This document shows, one piece after another, positions 1 to 9,055 of a stretch of 21,199 bases of DNA; the stretch's first letter is position 1; every line of letters begins with the position of its first letter. Origin of the DNA: a virus; IMG/VR virus record IMGVR_UViG_3300030012_000651, positions 1 through 21,199 of that record; one strand, 5' to 3'. Both the position numbers and the translations under genes were made by a program. Below the pieces are notes generated by a model, which was not told the DNA's origin, did no database searches, and saw only the letters and a list, made by a program, of their open reading frames with translations.

Positions 1-4
1 GCCA

Positions 5-1843
5 TTACGACCTCACCACACAAGCCATACCAGCACGAATAACATCCACTCGTGCCTCATGGCCTTTATCTATTTCTTCTATCTCATCTAAAGCTTTTAT
101 TTGGTCATCTGTTAGCTCACCTGATGCCCTAGCTTGCGCTACAATCTCAGCTTCTCTTTCAATTATCTCATCATATGGCGTTACATCTGACACCTCATCA
201 GCGCGTTCTGATGCAGAGAAGTCTGCTAGCTTTTCGCCTTCTGGGTCTAAGCCCAAACGAGCAAGCATTTCCTGACGAACATCCCCGACCTTAAGTGATA
301 TATCGTGAGCCGCATCAACAGCCATTTGTCCGGTTCTAGCCATACGATCGGCTATTGCTGCCACCTCATCATCAGTAATGTTTTTATGACCTGACGCCTC
401 AAGCTCCTGACGAATTTCATTACGAAATTCTATCTCTTTTTCAAAATCATTTAAGCCTTGATGATATTCTCTCCAAAGAGTTGCGTCTGCCTCATCAGCT
501 TTAGAAAACGTGTAATTACCAGCATCTTCATCTTTAATCTTTTGCACCAACTCATCAGTGTTTCTGCTATCTAAATAACCAGCCTCAAAAGCTAGCTCTG
601 CCATATCGTCAAGATCTAGGTCTGAAGCTTTATTATTTATAAAACTAACAACCGTTCCATTTTTCTTAATGTAGCCAGTACGAGCTTTTATTCCTATATT
701 GGCCAGCTCACCTCTAAATGTTGGCTTATCATCATTTATACCGCCTTTTGATCTAATGAACTCACCCAATGTTGTGGGCTTTCCAATAGCTTTCGGCGCA
801 ATAATCTCAGCTGTTATATTTTGATCTGTTATGAATTGCCTGAGAGCCAGATCATACGTTATATGATCGCCTGTTATCTTGTTTGCTTTTCGTAGATTTT
901 TAACAATTTTATCTGCACGAGCTTGAGCCTCTGATTCAGAAATAGGTTCTGCGGCCTTTCTTGCTTCTATAATTTCCCCAAACTCAGCAATATCAATAAC
1001 TTCTTTTTCATTAACACTTCTTGCCAAAATAGTGCCAATACCACCGCCAATAGCACCACCAAGAAACAAGCCAGCGCCAACATTAAACAAAGCTTCTGAC
1101 ATTGTATAATCAAGCTGTTGATTGGCTGATAACCCATAATAAAAAGGCTCTGTTATTGCTGCACCAAACGCACCCTCTTTTGCACCGACAACAGCACTAC
1201 CTCGTATTGTTCCATATCTTGCTATTGATGCAGCTTTAGCGCCACCAGAAACAATAGGAATAAACATAGAAGCAAACTCTAGCGGATCTGTTGCCATTGC
1301 AGCCATACCACCAGCGAACTTAGCAGCGCCAGGAACAAAACCCTTTGGCCCAGCTTGTATGATTGCTTCCCTAATCATTTCTTCTTTTTTATTTTGAACA
1401 AGCAAGTTAGCCTCTTCTTCTGACATTGCTCGATTGAAAGTAATAATCTCACCAAATATCTCTTTTAATTCTTCTGGCGTTTTGAATACCCCAATAGCTA
1501 ATGCTTTTTCCTGAAACCTATCAGTTTTTGGGGTTCCTAGTAATTCGAGTATTTCAGTTGCCCTGGTGCGTAATCTTTCTAGCTCTTGAGGATCTGTTTC
1601 TGAGGCTAACTGATTTTCTATTTCGTTTTTCTCTTCCTGGAGAACAGCATCCATCTCTAAGAAAACTTGCCGCCTTGCATCTGTATCTGCAACATTTTGT
1701 TCTATTTTATTTGATAACAAAGATGTCATAGTGGGCATATCGAAGACAGCACCAACAGCTGTTCCTAGATCAACAGACAATTCATTTCCAGCTATCTGCC
1801 GGAGTATTCTGTTTTCTGTTGCTAGGGTTCTGGATCGCATCAT
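5..1843 (-). CDS. Putative internal virion (DNA-ejection) protein, 612 aa
   Basis: Last of three consecutive genes that look like capsid-internal ejection proteins. What is seen: a helical, charged N-terminal part (about residues 55-105, coiled-coil-like), then a long glycine/alanine-rich hydrophobic segment (about residues 160-275) able to associate with membranes, then a long charged helical C-terminal half ending at a TAA at 5-7. The start overlaps the stop of the preceding gene as ATGA (1840-1843), so translation is probably coupled; there are two tandem ATG codons and no clear ribosome binding site. Known: T7-like and P22-like phages carry large, poorly conserved internal proteins that form a conduit through the host envelope. 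Inference: this is one of them, chosen from position after the nozzle gene, length and composition. No lytic transglycosylase motif was recognised. It is much shorter than T7 gp16. Function is moderately sure, exact family unknown. Confidence 0.6.
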   Translation of the reverse strand: MMRSRTLATENRILRQIAGNELSVDLGTAVGAVFDMPTMTSLLSNKIEQNVADTDARRQVFLEMDAVLQEEKNEIENQLASETDPQELERLRTRATEILELLGTPKTDRFQEKALAIGVFKTPEELKEIFGEIITFNRAMSEEEANLLVQNKKEEMIREAIIQAGPKGFVPGAAKFAGGMAAMATDPLEFASMFIPIVSGGAKAASIARYGTIRGSAVVGAKEGAFGAAITEPFYYGLSANQQLDYTMSEALFNVGAGLFLGGAIGGGIGTILARSVNEKEVIDIAEFGEIIEARKAAEPISESEAQARADKIVKNLRKANKITGDHITYDLALRQFITDQNITAEIIAPKAIGKPTTLGEFIRSKGGINDDKPTFRGELANIGIKARTGYIKKNGTVVSFINNKASDLDLDDMAELAFEAGYLDSRNTDELVQKIKDEDAGNYTFSKADEADATLWREYHQGLNDFEKEIEFRNEIRQELEASGHKNITDDEVAAIADRMARTGQMAVDAAHDISLKVGDVRQEMLARLGLDPEGEKLADFSASERADEVSDVTPYDEIIEREAEIVAQARASGELTDDQIKALDEIEEIDKGHEARVDVIRAGMACVVRS

Positions 1844-4611
1844 TGGGTTTTTAACCAGTCAGAAAATGATAGAGGGTCTAGTATTCTTATAGTTCTTCTT
1901 CCCTTACTTTTTACAAATTCATTTACTTGTTCTACCAAATATTTTTCGTACCCTTTTTTATCGGCTTCGCTTGCGCTGTCATCTATTGAATTAAATATTT
2001 TGCTTAAATCATTTTTTAAAAAACGAAAGTCCTCGCCCTGAGATGCGTTCCACAATGAGTAAGGCAACGGCTTTTGAGATTTTTCAAACTGATCACTTAC
2101 ATAAAATGTGTAATCTTTACGCTTTTTAAGATTGGCATCTATAGGCACTGTTCTCATATACTTCATAGGACCAGCATCTAACTCGGTATCATCATCTCCT
2201 TCGTCTGTTGAGGGAGGCATCAAGTCCGTGATACTTTTATTATACATACTCATTGCTCGTTGAAAGTTGGCCTCATTACTCTCTTCGCTTATGGTTGATA
2301 TGTTAAAATCTTCTCGTTTAGGCGGCACTGGAAGCTGTAACATATTATTATCGGAAGGCTCATCTTTATCTATAACAGGTAAGGCTTCTTGAATTGCTTG
2401 TGTTACGGTTGTATTAACCTTTGCTAAATCTTTAAATTTAATATCTACAGGTTGATTATTTGATTTAAACTTTACTTGAATTAGCCTATCTCTATCTGTT
2501 CGATAGTGAAGAACTATTCCGTCTCCGGTGCTATTGTTTACCCACTCACCTTTTGACGCTAATGACGCCAAAGAAACAGTTTCACTTAGATCGTTAGGAT
2601 AATCTTTAACTTGTAATTCTTCAATACCCATCTCTTGCAATTTGCGCTCTTTTAAAAGGCCACTACTTAGAGCCTCCATATCTTGAGCTTTAAATTGTTT
2701 TGGAACAATAAACCTTCCACTATCGCTGTTTACAATATTATCAGACTCTGGAAAAATTTCTTTTATTACTCGTGCGGAGGCCTCCTGACCATCTAATCCA
2801 TCAGAGGTCATGTATTTATACATAAGTTTTCTAGCAACACTATATTGTTGATTGTATTGCTCTAATGCCCCACTATCTCCACCTCTTAAATATGCTAGTC
2901 TATATTCATTTACGCCTTCTAATAGTAGTCTTTCTGCGTCAGTAGCAATTCCCTCGCCTTTTGGTTTTAGGTCTGCTTCTTTAGATTGCGACAGCTGCAC
3001 CAGTTCTAAATGCAAACCTGGATCGTCTGTAAAAAGAGCCTCAACATATTCTGGCGCTAGACCGTTTTTTCTTAGCTCATCAGCAAACCTGGGAGCCAAA
3101 TCTCCAAGACCGACTTGTATTTGTTTAATTATTGCAATTTCCACGTCATCATCAATAGCTTGGATACTTTGTATCATTTGTTGCGCCACATCTTTTGACA
3201 ACAACCTTCTATCATTTTGAGGAACGCCTATAACATCATATTGAATATTTAAAGTTTCGTTAAGACGAGTAAGAGCCATTGCCGCATTATTTATATTCCC
3301 TTCGCCCAATTCTTTGAAAACTGTAGATGTTAATTGTTCAGCTTGCTTGTTTGTTTGTGTAACATATGATGCCGGATCAGTTCGTAAAGCTTCTTGCCTT
3401 GCAATTAAAGCTGCTTGAAAATTTTCTGCCCTTGTTTTTAAAATGTCAGTTTCCGCGCCAGTAGCGCCTTCTGGTGGGCTTTTTGCTTCTTCAAATAATT
3501 GCTGTGAAAGTTCATTAGCTTTTTCAGTTGGCATAGAAGATAGTGCGCCATATGTTTTAACGTCTTCCTGAGTGTTTTCCCATTGTCTTAGTAACGCATC
3601 TAACGTGTCTTGGTCATCACGATAAAGAGCTGTGAGCTTATCTTCATCTATTTCAAAGCCTGGCTTAACCTTACCAGTATTTACATAATATGTTATCGCG
3701 TCATCTAATTCATTCGTAAATGCAGCTTTGCCTGTGTTTATCTGTGAATTTAACTCTGATCTAAATCTATCTTCGAAGTTCCTTGTTTGCTCAAAGTTCA
3801 TGCCAGGGTATTTTTCTATTTTGGCCAAGTCATCGATGATAGCTTGCTTTCCTAGAACATCTGCATTTTCAAACCTAAAGAAAAGATTTTCTCTGATTGC
3901 CGCCTCAACAGTTGAGTCAACAAGCTTCTGTGCTTTCTTTTCACCTGCACCTCTTAGCAAAGCCGTTTGAAGAAGATCCTCACCAGCCTTTCGTATGCTT
4001 TCCTCAGTAGCCCCCTCAGTCAAAGATAAGTCTAAAACCTTTTGAGCTGCTTCTGTTAAAATATCTGTTGTTTTTTCTGCATAGGCATTTTTGGCTTTTG
4101 TCGTAACAATCTCTGAGTATTTTGTTGAATACGTTACATTGTCCTCTTGAAGCCTTGCATTGAGAACGCCAGCCGCTATCGGATCTACAACTTGCAAAGA
4201 TGCGGTATAGCCATCCTGAATATCACTCATCTTGTCATTAAAAAGAGAGATCTCCATGTTTGCTTCATCAGCTTCAGCAACAAGCTTTCGCATTTCAGAT
4301 CGTGCTTCTGTTTCTATTTCAACAACAGCAATTCTGTTAGCAGCGTCAAAAGCAGCTTGTTCTGCAATCGTGCGTGGGCCTTTCTCTTCTTGAAGGGCAG
4401 TAAGAACGGGAACAGCGCCCTCTTGCCTTACACGCTCCTCACCCCTTCTTATTGCAAGCTTTTCGCCCTCACGAAATGCAAACTCGCCCATTCGATCCAA
4501 TTCAGCTGATATGGTTTTTCCTAACCGCGCCTCTTCTCGTGCATCAGCAAAATCCATGCCGGAAGGCTGTCTAATTTTTATTCCTGTTTTTTGATACTTT
4601 GGAAGAACCAT
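1840..4611 (-). CDS. Putative large internal virion (ejection) protein, 923 aa
   Basis: Longest gene of the window. The protein is almost entirely predicted helix, rich in Glu, Ala, Lys and Gln, with no signal peptide or clear membrane segment and no enzymatic motif that I recognise. The N-terminus (about residues 20-130) is strongly charged and coiled-coil-like; a Pro- and Asp-rich low-complexity stretch lies near residues 740-810. Its ribosome binding site (AGGTG, about 5 nt before the ATG at 4611) sits at the end of the upstream gene, 8 nt away, and its TGA overlaps the next ATG as ATGA. Known: T7 gp15 and gp16 homologues are long helical proteins released into the host during DNA entry. 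Inference from size, composition and position between the gp14-like and 612-aa proteins: the counterpart of gp15 or gp16. Confidence in a virion role is fair, in a specific equivalence low. Confidence 0.6.
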   Translation of the reverse strand: MVLPKYQKTGIKIRQPSGMDFADAREEARLGKTISAELDRMGEFAFREGEKLAIRRGEERVRQEGAVPVLTALQEEKGPRTIAEQAAFDAANRIAVVEIETEARSEMRKLVAEADEANMEISLFNDKMSDIQDGYTASLQVVDPIAAGVLNARLQEDNVTYSTKYSEIVTTKAKNAYAEKTTDILTEAAQKVLDLSLTEGATEESIRKAGEDLLQTALLRGAGEKKAQKLVDSTVEAAIRENLFFRFENADVLGKQAIIDDLAKIEKYPGMNFEQTRNFEDRFRSELNSQINTGKAAFTNELDDAITYYVNTGKVKPGFEIDEDKLTALYRDDQDTLDALLRQWENTQEDVKTYGALSSMPTEKANELSQQLFEEAKSPPEGATGAETDILKTRAENFQAALIARQEALRTDPASYVTQTNKQAEQLTSTVFKELGEGNINNAAMALTRLNETLNIQYDVIGVPQNDRRLLSKDVAQQMIQSIQAIDDDVEIAIIKQIQVGLGDLAPRFADELRKNGLAPEYVEALFTDDPGLHLELVQLSQSKEADLKPKGEGIATDAERLLLEGVNEYRLAYLRGGDSGALEQYNQQYSVARKLMYKYMTSDGLDGQEASARVIKEIFPESDNIVNSDSGRFIVPKQFKAQDMEALSSGLLKERKLQEMGIEELQVKDYPNDLSETVSLASLASKGEWVNNSTGDGIVLHYRTDRDRLIQVKFKSNNQPVDIKFKDLAKVNTTVTQAIQEALPVIDKDEPSDNNMLQLPVPPKREDFNISTISEESNEANFQRAMSMYNKSITDLMPPSTDEGDDDTELDAGPMKYMRTVPIDANLKKRKDYTFYVSDQFEKSQKPLPYSLWNASQGEDFRFLKNDLSKIFNSIDDSASEADKKGYEKYLVEQVNEFVKSKGRRTIRILDPLSFSDWLKTQ

Positions 4612-4619
4612 CTTTACAC

Positions 4620-5063
4620 CTAACCTATTAGTTGCCCGTATCTATATGCACCTGTGCCGATAGTTCCGATAGCCCCCATAACTGATGATTTATACGCTGT
4701 ATCTCCAGCGGTTCTATAAATATCTGCTTGTTCAGAGGCTTGATTAACTGCAAGTGTTGCATTGTCAGCGGCTATGTTGGCTTCAGTGATACCATCAGCT
4801 GTTGAAGCTGTTGCCAAAACCGCAGCTGATCCAGATGTAGGATCAGCACCACCAGCGGCAGATCTTGCAATAATTGCCGCTAATGTATTGTTTAGGTTGT
4901 TTAATATGTCAGCACCCTTTTGCTTATATGCTATGGCCTCTGTTCGACCCTTAAGTTCAATTAAATCTGCCTCTCTGCGATACCGATCTCTCTCAGCTCG
5001 ACCAGCTTTAATTTTTCCAGCTGCCGAAACAACCGACATTCCAATGGTTAGCGCTGCTGTCAT
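4620..5063 (-). CDS. Small internal virion protein, T7 gp14-like
   Basis: 147 aa. The N-terminus (residues 1-20) is hydrophobic and small-residue-rich, followed by a basic/charged helix (about 20-50), a central GGADPTSGSA motif (71-80) and alanine-rich helices to about 115, then a second glycine-rich hydrophobic end. The short hydrophobic N-terminus followed by a helix and a G-[GV]-DP-x-SGSA motif is a recurrent layout of small podovirus internal virion proteins (T7 gp14 class), which enter the outer membrane during infection. Start ATG at 5063 has an AGGA site 7 nt upstream inside the end of the nozzle gene; only 1 nt separates the genes. The gene ends in TAG. Position directly after the nozzle gene and before two long helical proteins supports the call. 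Confidence 0.65.
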   Translation of the reverse strand: MTAALTIGMSVVSAAGKIKAGRAERDRYRREADLIELKGRTEAIAYKQKGADILNNLNNTLAAIIARSAAGGADPTSGSAAVLATASTADGITEANIAADNATLAVNQASEQADIYRTAGDTAYKSSVMGAIGTIGTGAYRYGQLIG

Positions 5064-5064
5064 T

Positions 5065-7263
5065 TTAGTTTCCTACACTTAATTTATATTCCAGACCTAA
5101 TACAGTCATAGGCAATGGAACATTTTGAGTTAATGTTATTTGTCCGGTAGCACTATACCCTAAGATACCATGCGCTGTTTTTAATCCGGTAAATGCCTGG
5201 ATAGGTGTATCAAGAACGCTTACACCAAAATTTCTAAACGATATTTGTTTACCGTTGATTACAAGATCTTTTGTTTCATTGAGTAGAGCATCAACCTGGA
5301 CAATACGCTTCTTAACGCCTTGCACTGATCCAGAACTTAACACTGGCTCCGTTGGCATTGTCTTTGCCTGAACCGTGTATTCTAATCCTACCTGAAAAGT
5401 AGATAATGAATTTTTTGCAAATGTAATTGTAAATGGAGAAGCTGGAACCGTCTGAGTTGGCTCTACAACGCCATCACGCACGACCTCAACGGTTTCTCCC
5501 TGCAAATGATCCATCGTTGTTGAGTCGGCTGCTGTACCTGTTTTGGCGCTATCTAGCGTTGCATCTTTATCAAACTTTTCTAAAAAGTATCTAACTTCCG
5601 AATTGACAGTACGTTTTACAATACAATAAGTATCAGAGATCTCTGTCGCTACGGCAATAAAACTGCCGCTTGTTGTAAACGAGCTGGGCGCTATAACCTC
5701 TTGTCCGACCAAGATAGAATACACAGACATTGATCCATCATCACCATTAACAATAAATAACCGATCTGCCTCATCAGTTGATGTTGATCTGCGAGCCGCC
5801 AGGTCAACAGGGTTTTTTATAAGATGCGATGAGAGTACGGATATTTGTTGCACCTGATATGAGTTTGTACCTGATCCAAATTGAAATGCGTTTATGGCTT
5901 TACCCTGTCTTTGAACAAATACAGACGCACCATTAAGATCTTCTATCGGAACGCCTGGCTTTGCGCCAAGTCTTGTTTGTGGCCGAATAAGAAAAGTTGC
6001 TGGCGTAACCGGAGAATCTTCTGACTGAATAACAACAAACTCACCGCCAGTAGTAAATATTCTAAGATCAGCCCCAGCTATAACGCTTACAATACTATTG
6101 AGTTGATTAGTGTTTATTGTTGCCTCAACGCCTTCGTCATCTAATCCAGTGCCAGGATCGAAGTTAAAGAAATCAATAACTCTTGATCCCCATATGGTAT
6201 TGGGCCTGGACTTTGATCCACCGAAATATAATCTACCCTCATGGAACGTAGCTGATTTTGGCCAGCCTCTAGTGCTACTCCAAACATCCTCATAGCCATG
6301 TTCACTCTTCCAATTACCAGCAACAACGCCACTCGTATCAAAAAACGGAACTTCTGTGACTGCCTTCATTACTGTTGCGCTAACAAACTCTACATACCTG
6401 GCTCTTCCAAAAGTAGTATCTACCTGGGCAAATTCATTAACGCTTGCCGCTGAGAAAGCCTCAACCTTGTATCCTGTTGTGTTATCTGGTGCTGTAGTCC
6501 AGGGTGGATATACTGTAGCAACTTTAGTTGAGCCTACATAATCATCAATAAACCTAGATTGTCCTGATCCAGTGCCGGAAGTAAGAGTAACGGACATTCC
6601 ATTGGGAGCATCATCAGCCGAATATGCAGATGCAGATTTAAGTGTAATTGTACTAGCGCCCCCAGCCTGGGCAGTTCCGGTATCTGTCGTTACGCTCGAA
6701 GCTGTTATTGTAATGTTTCCTGATACTGCGCTGGGGGTAATTGTAAAATTTGGTGAGTGTGTACTTAAAGCATAAGCATATTGCGGCACATTCGTTAAAG
6801 GTAGGTTTTCTAACGTCCAGTTTGTATCTGTATTTCTAACAAGTCTTTTTGTCTGCAAATCTTCATGGCATAGAATAAGTGTATCAACCGCCTGAGTATA
6901 GGTAATTTCATCAAGCATAGCCGCTGTAATATCTGAGGCAGCTATATAATTATTGCCTGATGAGTTTATGTTTGTTTGTAAAACACCAGCTTTAAATACA
7001 TAGATCCGGCCAACAACCAACACTAAAAGAAAACTGTCTGTAACGCTAAACTCAAAAGGTATAAGCTTAAAATCTGTAAAACTTGTGCCAAAGTTGTAAA
7101 TAAACTTTAGGCCATCCCTACGTTTTAAACCACCTTGAGGCTGTATAATGACATTTGTAGCTTCTTCCAGGGCGTTCTGGTATTGTGCTAAATCTGTCCT
7201 GGCTCGTAATAGCGGATCTAGCTCACCAACAGAAAAGTTTGTTTGAAACTGAGTAACACGCAT
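5065..7263 (-). CDS. Tail nozzle protein, T7 gp12 (tail tubular protein B)-like
   Basis: 732 aa, close to the 794 aa of T7 gp12. Forms the distal tube of the short tail below the adaptor ring. The N-terminus shows the conserved signature of this family: GELD at residues 13-16, RTDLAQY at 22-28, N37 and PQGGLKRRDG at 42-51. The rest is beta-rich with many short glycine, threonine and serine turns, as expected for a beta-propeller tail protein. The ATG at 7263 follows the TAA of the adaptor gene with no gap (TAAATG) and has GAGG 6 nt upstream. The order adaptor, nozzle, ejection proteins is the T7 late-gene order. No truncation is visible. Confidence 0.85.
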   Translation of the reverse strand: MRVTQFQTNFSVGELDPLLRARTDLAQYQNALEEATNVIIQPQGGLKRRDGLKFIYNFGTSFTDFKLIPFEFSVTDSFLLVLVVGRIYVFKAGVLQTNINSSGNNYIAASDITAAMLDEITYTQAVDTLILCHEDLQTKRLVRNTDTNWTLENLPLTNVPQYAYALSTHSPNFTITPSAVSGNITITASSVTTDTGTAQAGGASTITLKSASAYSADDAPNGMSVTLTSGTGSGQSRFIDDYVGSTKVATVYPPWTTAPDNTTGYKVEAFSAASVNEFAQVDTTFGRARYVEFVSATVMKAVTEVPFFDTSGVVAGNWKSEHGYEDVWSSTRGWPKSATFHEGRLYFGGSKSRPNTIWGSRVIDFFNFDPGTGLDDEGVEATINTNQLNSIVSVIAGADLRIFTTGGEFVVIQSEDSPVTPATFLIRPQTRLGAKPGVPIEDLNGASVFVQRQGKAINAFQFGSGTNSYQVQQISVLSSHLIKNPVDLAARRSTSTDEADRLFIVNGDDGSMSVYSILVGQEVIAPSSFTTSGSFIAVATEISDTYCIVKRTVNSEVRYFLEKFDKDATLDSAKTGTAADSTTMDHLQGETVEVVRDGVVEPTQTVPASPFTITFAKNSLSTFQVGLEYTVQAKTMPTEPVLSSGSVQGVKKRIVQVDALLNETKDLVINGKQISFRNFGVSVLDTPIQAFTGLKTAHGILGYSATGQITLTQNVPLPMTVLGLEYKLSVGN

Positions 7264-7881
7264 TTACTGCCTCACTTGAATAAGAGAATAGTCCTCGACA
7301 ATTTGTGTTGATTGACCTCTTGCATCGATATTCATGGCTTCACGCATAAGACCGCCCCGACCATTTTCTGTAGAAGCTCCATAAGCAAGCGCCCTAAAAT
7401 AATCAGCTTTTGTTGATTGGTCTGTAATAACGATTGCTAACTCAGCTGCCAGTGCCGTTCTTAGCAAACGAACAAAATAGTTTGGCATTTTTGCTTCAGA
7501 AATAGTTTGTTGGTAATCAATATAAACAGTTTCCATATTGGTAACTAACTGATCGCCATATATTTCCCAGCCATAACGAACAGATCTTTGTGCTGTTCCG
7601 TCAGTTTCAAATACTGCTAATGCACCAGTTAGATGGTCGCCTGGCATTTGATAAGCATATTTCCATTCATTTATTGGTGCTGCGGATAGCCTGGCTAACT
7701 GGATTTTTGCCAGCGTCCAAGACCATACATAAGTGCTTAGTAACGTATTTTTTAAATCTGGATATAATCGGTCGCAAGCTTGGGCTGCATCAGTTCCCTC
7801 TGTAAACGAAGAAAGGGGCGAAGCCCCCAGCGCGATTAAAGCATCTGAACAAATAGATAAATCTGTATCGCCTACGGCCAT
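7264..7881 (-). CDS. Tail adaptor protein, T7 gp11 (tail tubular protein A)-like
   Basis: 205 aa from the preferred start (T7 gp11 is 196 aa). Forms the ring connecting portal and nozzle. The N-terminus carries the family pattern: ICSDALIALGASP at about residues 10-22, a short SFTEGTDAAQAC stretch, LYP, and an aromatic YVWSW at about 51-55 followed by helices. Two tandem ATG codons exist (7884 and 7881); a GGAGG site lies only 3 nt before the first but 6 nt before the second, so I chose the second. A C-rich hairpin lies in the 46-nt gap upstream. The next gene (nozzle) begins immediately after the stop, consistent with co-translation of the two tail-tube proteins. Confidence 0.8.
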   Translation of the reverse strand: MAVGDTDLSICSDALIALGASPLSSFTEGTDAAQACDRLYPDLKNTLLSTYVWSWTLAKIQLARLSAAPINEWKYAYQMPGDHLTGALAVFETDGTAQRSVRYGWEIYGDQLVTNMETVYIDYQQTISEAKMPNYFVRLLRTALAAELAIVITDQSTKADYFRALAYGASTENGRGGLMREAMNIDARGQSTQIVEDYSLIQVRQ

Positions 7882-7903
7882 CATAACCCTCCAATGTGTA
7901 TAA

Positions 7904-7923
7904 GGGGCCAGTTACCCAGCCCC
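7904..7923. other. GC-rich hairpin between the 92-aa structural gene and the tail adaptor gene
   Basis: GGGGC at 7904-7908 is complementary to GCCCC at 7919-7923, with a 10-nt loop, in otherwise AT-rich sequence. In the minus-strand transcript it is followed by UUAUACAC, too poor in U for a strong intrinsic terminator. It could be a weak attenuator, an RNA-processing site or a stabilising 3' end for the abundant capsid message. Confidence 0.3.
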
Positions 7924-7930
7924 ATATTAA

Positions 7931-8209
7931 TTAGTCTGAGTCGGTCGCTGTAATTGTTAGACCGTCTGTTACGTCAACAACGCCGCTTACGTTGCTTGCA
8001 ACATAAACCCATGACAATGCTTGAGTGCCGCCTGTTGAAGAGCGAACCAAGATAGTGTCACCGACCGCAAGAACATCTGACAATGTGTTGAAATAGCCAG
8101 CCGTATTAACGTCACCAATCGCATCCGTTGTCGAATAACCGTAGAGGCCAGGCGCATCGCCTTTCTTGCCTCCACCGTAGTTTACCAAACCGGTACTTGA
8201 AAAAGCCAT
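7931..8209 (-). CDS. Small structural protein (possible head decoration protein), 92 aa
   Basis: Small beta-rich protein. The first 20 residues are glycine-rich (STGLVNYGGGKKGDAPGLY at 5-23), then TTDA-GDVNTAGYFN at 27-41, then VGDTILVRSSTGG at 49-61 and an alternating hydrophobic/threonine C-terminus. Proteins with this G-rich start and DVNTAGYF-type motif occur commonly next to major capsid genes in tailed phages, and I infer a decoration or other head-surface role, though the repeat-like beta pattern could also fit a tail protein. A strong AAGGAG site lies 8 nt before the ATG at 8209, in the 12-nt gap after the capsid gene, implying high expression together with the capsid protein. Confidence 0.55.
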   Translation of the reverse strand: MAFSSTGLVNYGGGKKGDAPGLYGYSTTDAIGDVNTAGYFNTLSDVLAVGDTILVRSSTGGTQALSWVYVASNVSGVVDVTDGLTITATDSD

Positions 8210-8221
8210 ATATCTGTCTCC

Positions 8222-9055
8222 TTACTCAGTACATGAAATTTTAACGATACCCTCGTCATCAATCGCTATAGCTCCAGCTGAGAACATGGAGCTTACTAGG
8301 AAAGATGTCTTTTCAGGTATGTAATTAACTTCGCTCTTTTGCGAAATGCTTTCGGCATAACCCATTGAGCTTTCGTGCCATGCAAAACATGTACGAGTTG
8401 ATGGCTTTGGAACACCACCCTCATCACGATCACCCATAGTGATTATATTAAAGCCCATGAACGATGATACCTCACCGCGAACAAGAGCCTTGACTACAGC
8501 AAAATCACTCGAAGTTACTTCAGTCTCACTGAGCAACGCATCAAGCTGAGAAGAGTGCATCAATATGTGACGCCCTTCAGCTGGTACGTTTTTCTCATTG
8601 AGAGCCTTAGCAGCCGCACGAAGTTTTGCAATATTCATATTGGTAGTAGAACCACCAATACCAGTTGCAACTGTTGACGGTGATGAAGCCGCATCAAGAG
8701 CATCAATGCAAAGTTGATCCATACGTCTAGCTATTGCTTTGGAAACAACTTGGACCAACTCTCTACGCTCATCAAAATTAACATGAGACTGATGAAAGAT
8801 GTCAGAATACTCTGCAGCGATAAAATCAGACATGGTCGCCTGAACATTGCTATAGGTTACGTTTAACGGTGTCACATCGGTCTGGGGTACCCTGATCGTT
8901 GCAACGCCTTTGCCGATTTTTGGAAACTTAACTGTGTTTCCTTGAACGCCTGTTCGCGTTCTCATAGTGCCGCGAAGCAGTGCCTCGCCTTGATATGCCT
9001 GTTTCACCTCTTGATCGAATAGTGTTACAAAGGCATTGGTTATACTCTGCGCCAT
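8222..9055 (-). CDS. Major capsid protein
   Basis: 277 aa. The sequence matches my memory of the compact phage capsid family common in environmental podoviruses: N-terminal SITNAFVTLF (residues 4-13), MRTRTGVQG (31-39), KIGKG (46-50), VPQTDVTPLNVTYS (56-69), then NFDERRELVQVV (93-104) and an Asp/Leu-rich helix RRMDQLCIDAL (110-120); a C-terminal NYIPEKTSF-type strand precedes the end. It is shorter than T7 gp10A (about 345 aa). The ATG at 9055 has a strong AAGGAGG site 8 nt upstream, fitting the most abundant virion protein. It is preceded by a 175-nt leader that appears structured, and by the scaffold gene, the usual scaffold-capsid order. Confidence 0.88.
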   Translation of the reverse strand: MAQSITNAFVTLFDQEVKQAYQGEALLRGTMRTRTGVQGNTVKFPKIGKGVATIRVPQTDVTPLNVTYSNVQATMSDFIAAEYSDIFHQSHVNFDERRELVQVVSKAIARRMDQLCIDALDAASSPSTVATGIGGSTTNMNIAKLRAAAKALNEKNVPAEGRHILMHSSQLDALLSETEVTSSDFAVVKALVRGEVSSFMGFNIITMGDRDEGGVPKPSTRTCFAWHESSMGYAESISQKSEVNYIPEKTSFLVSSMFSAGAIAIDDEGIVKISCTE

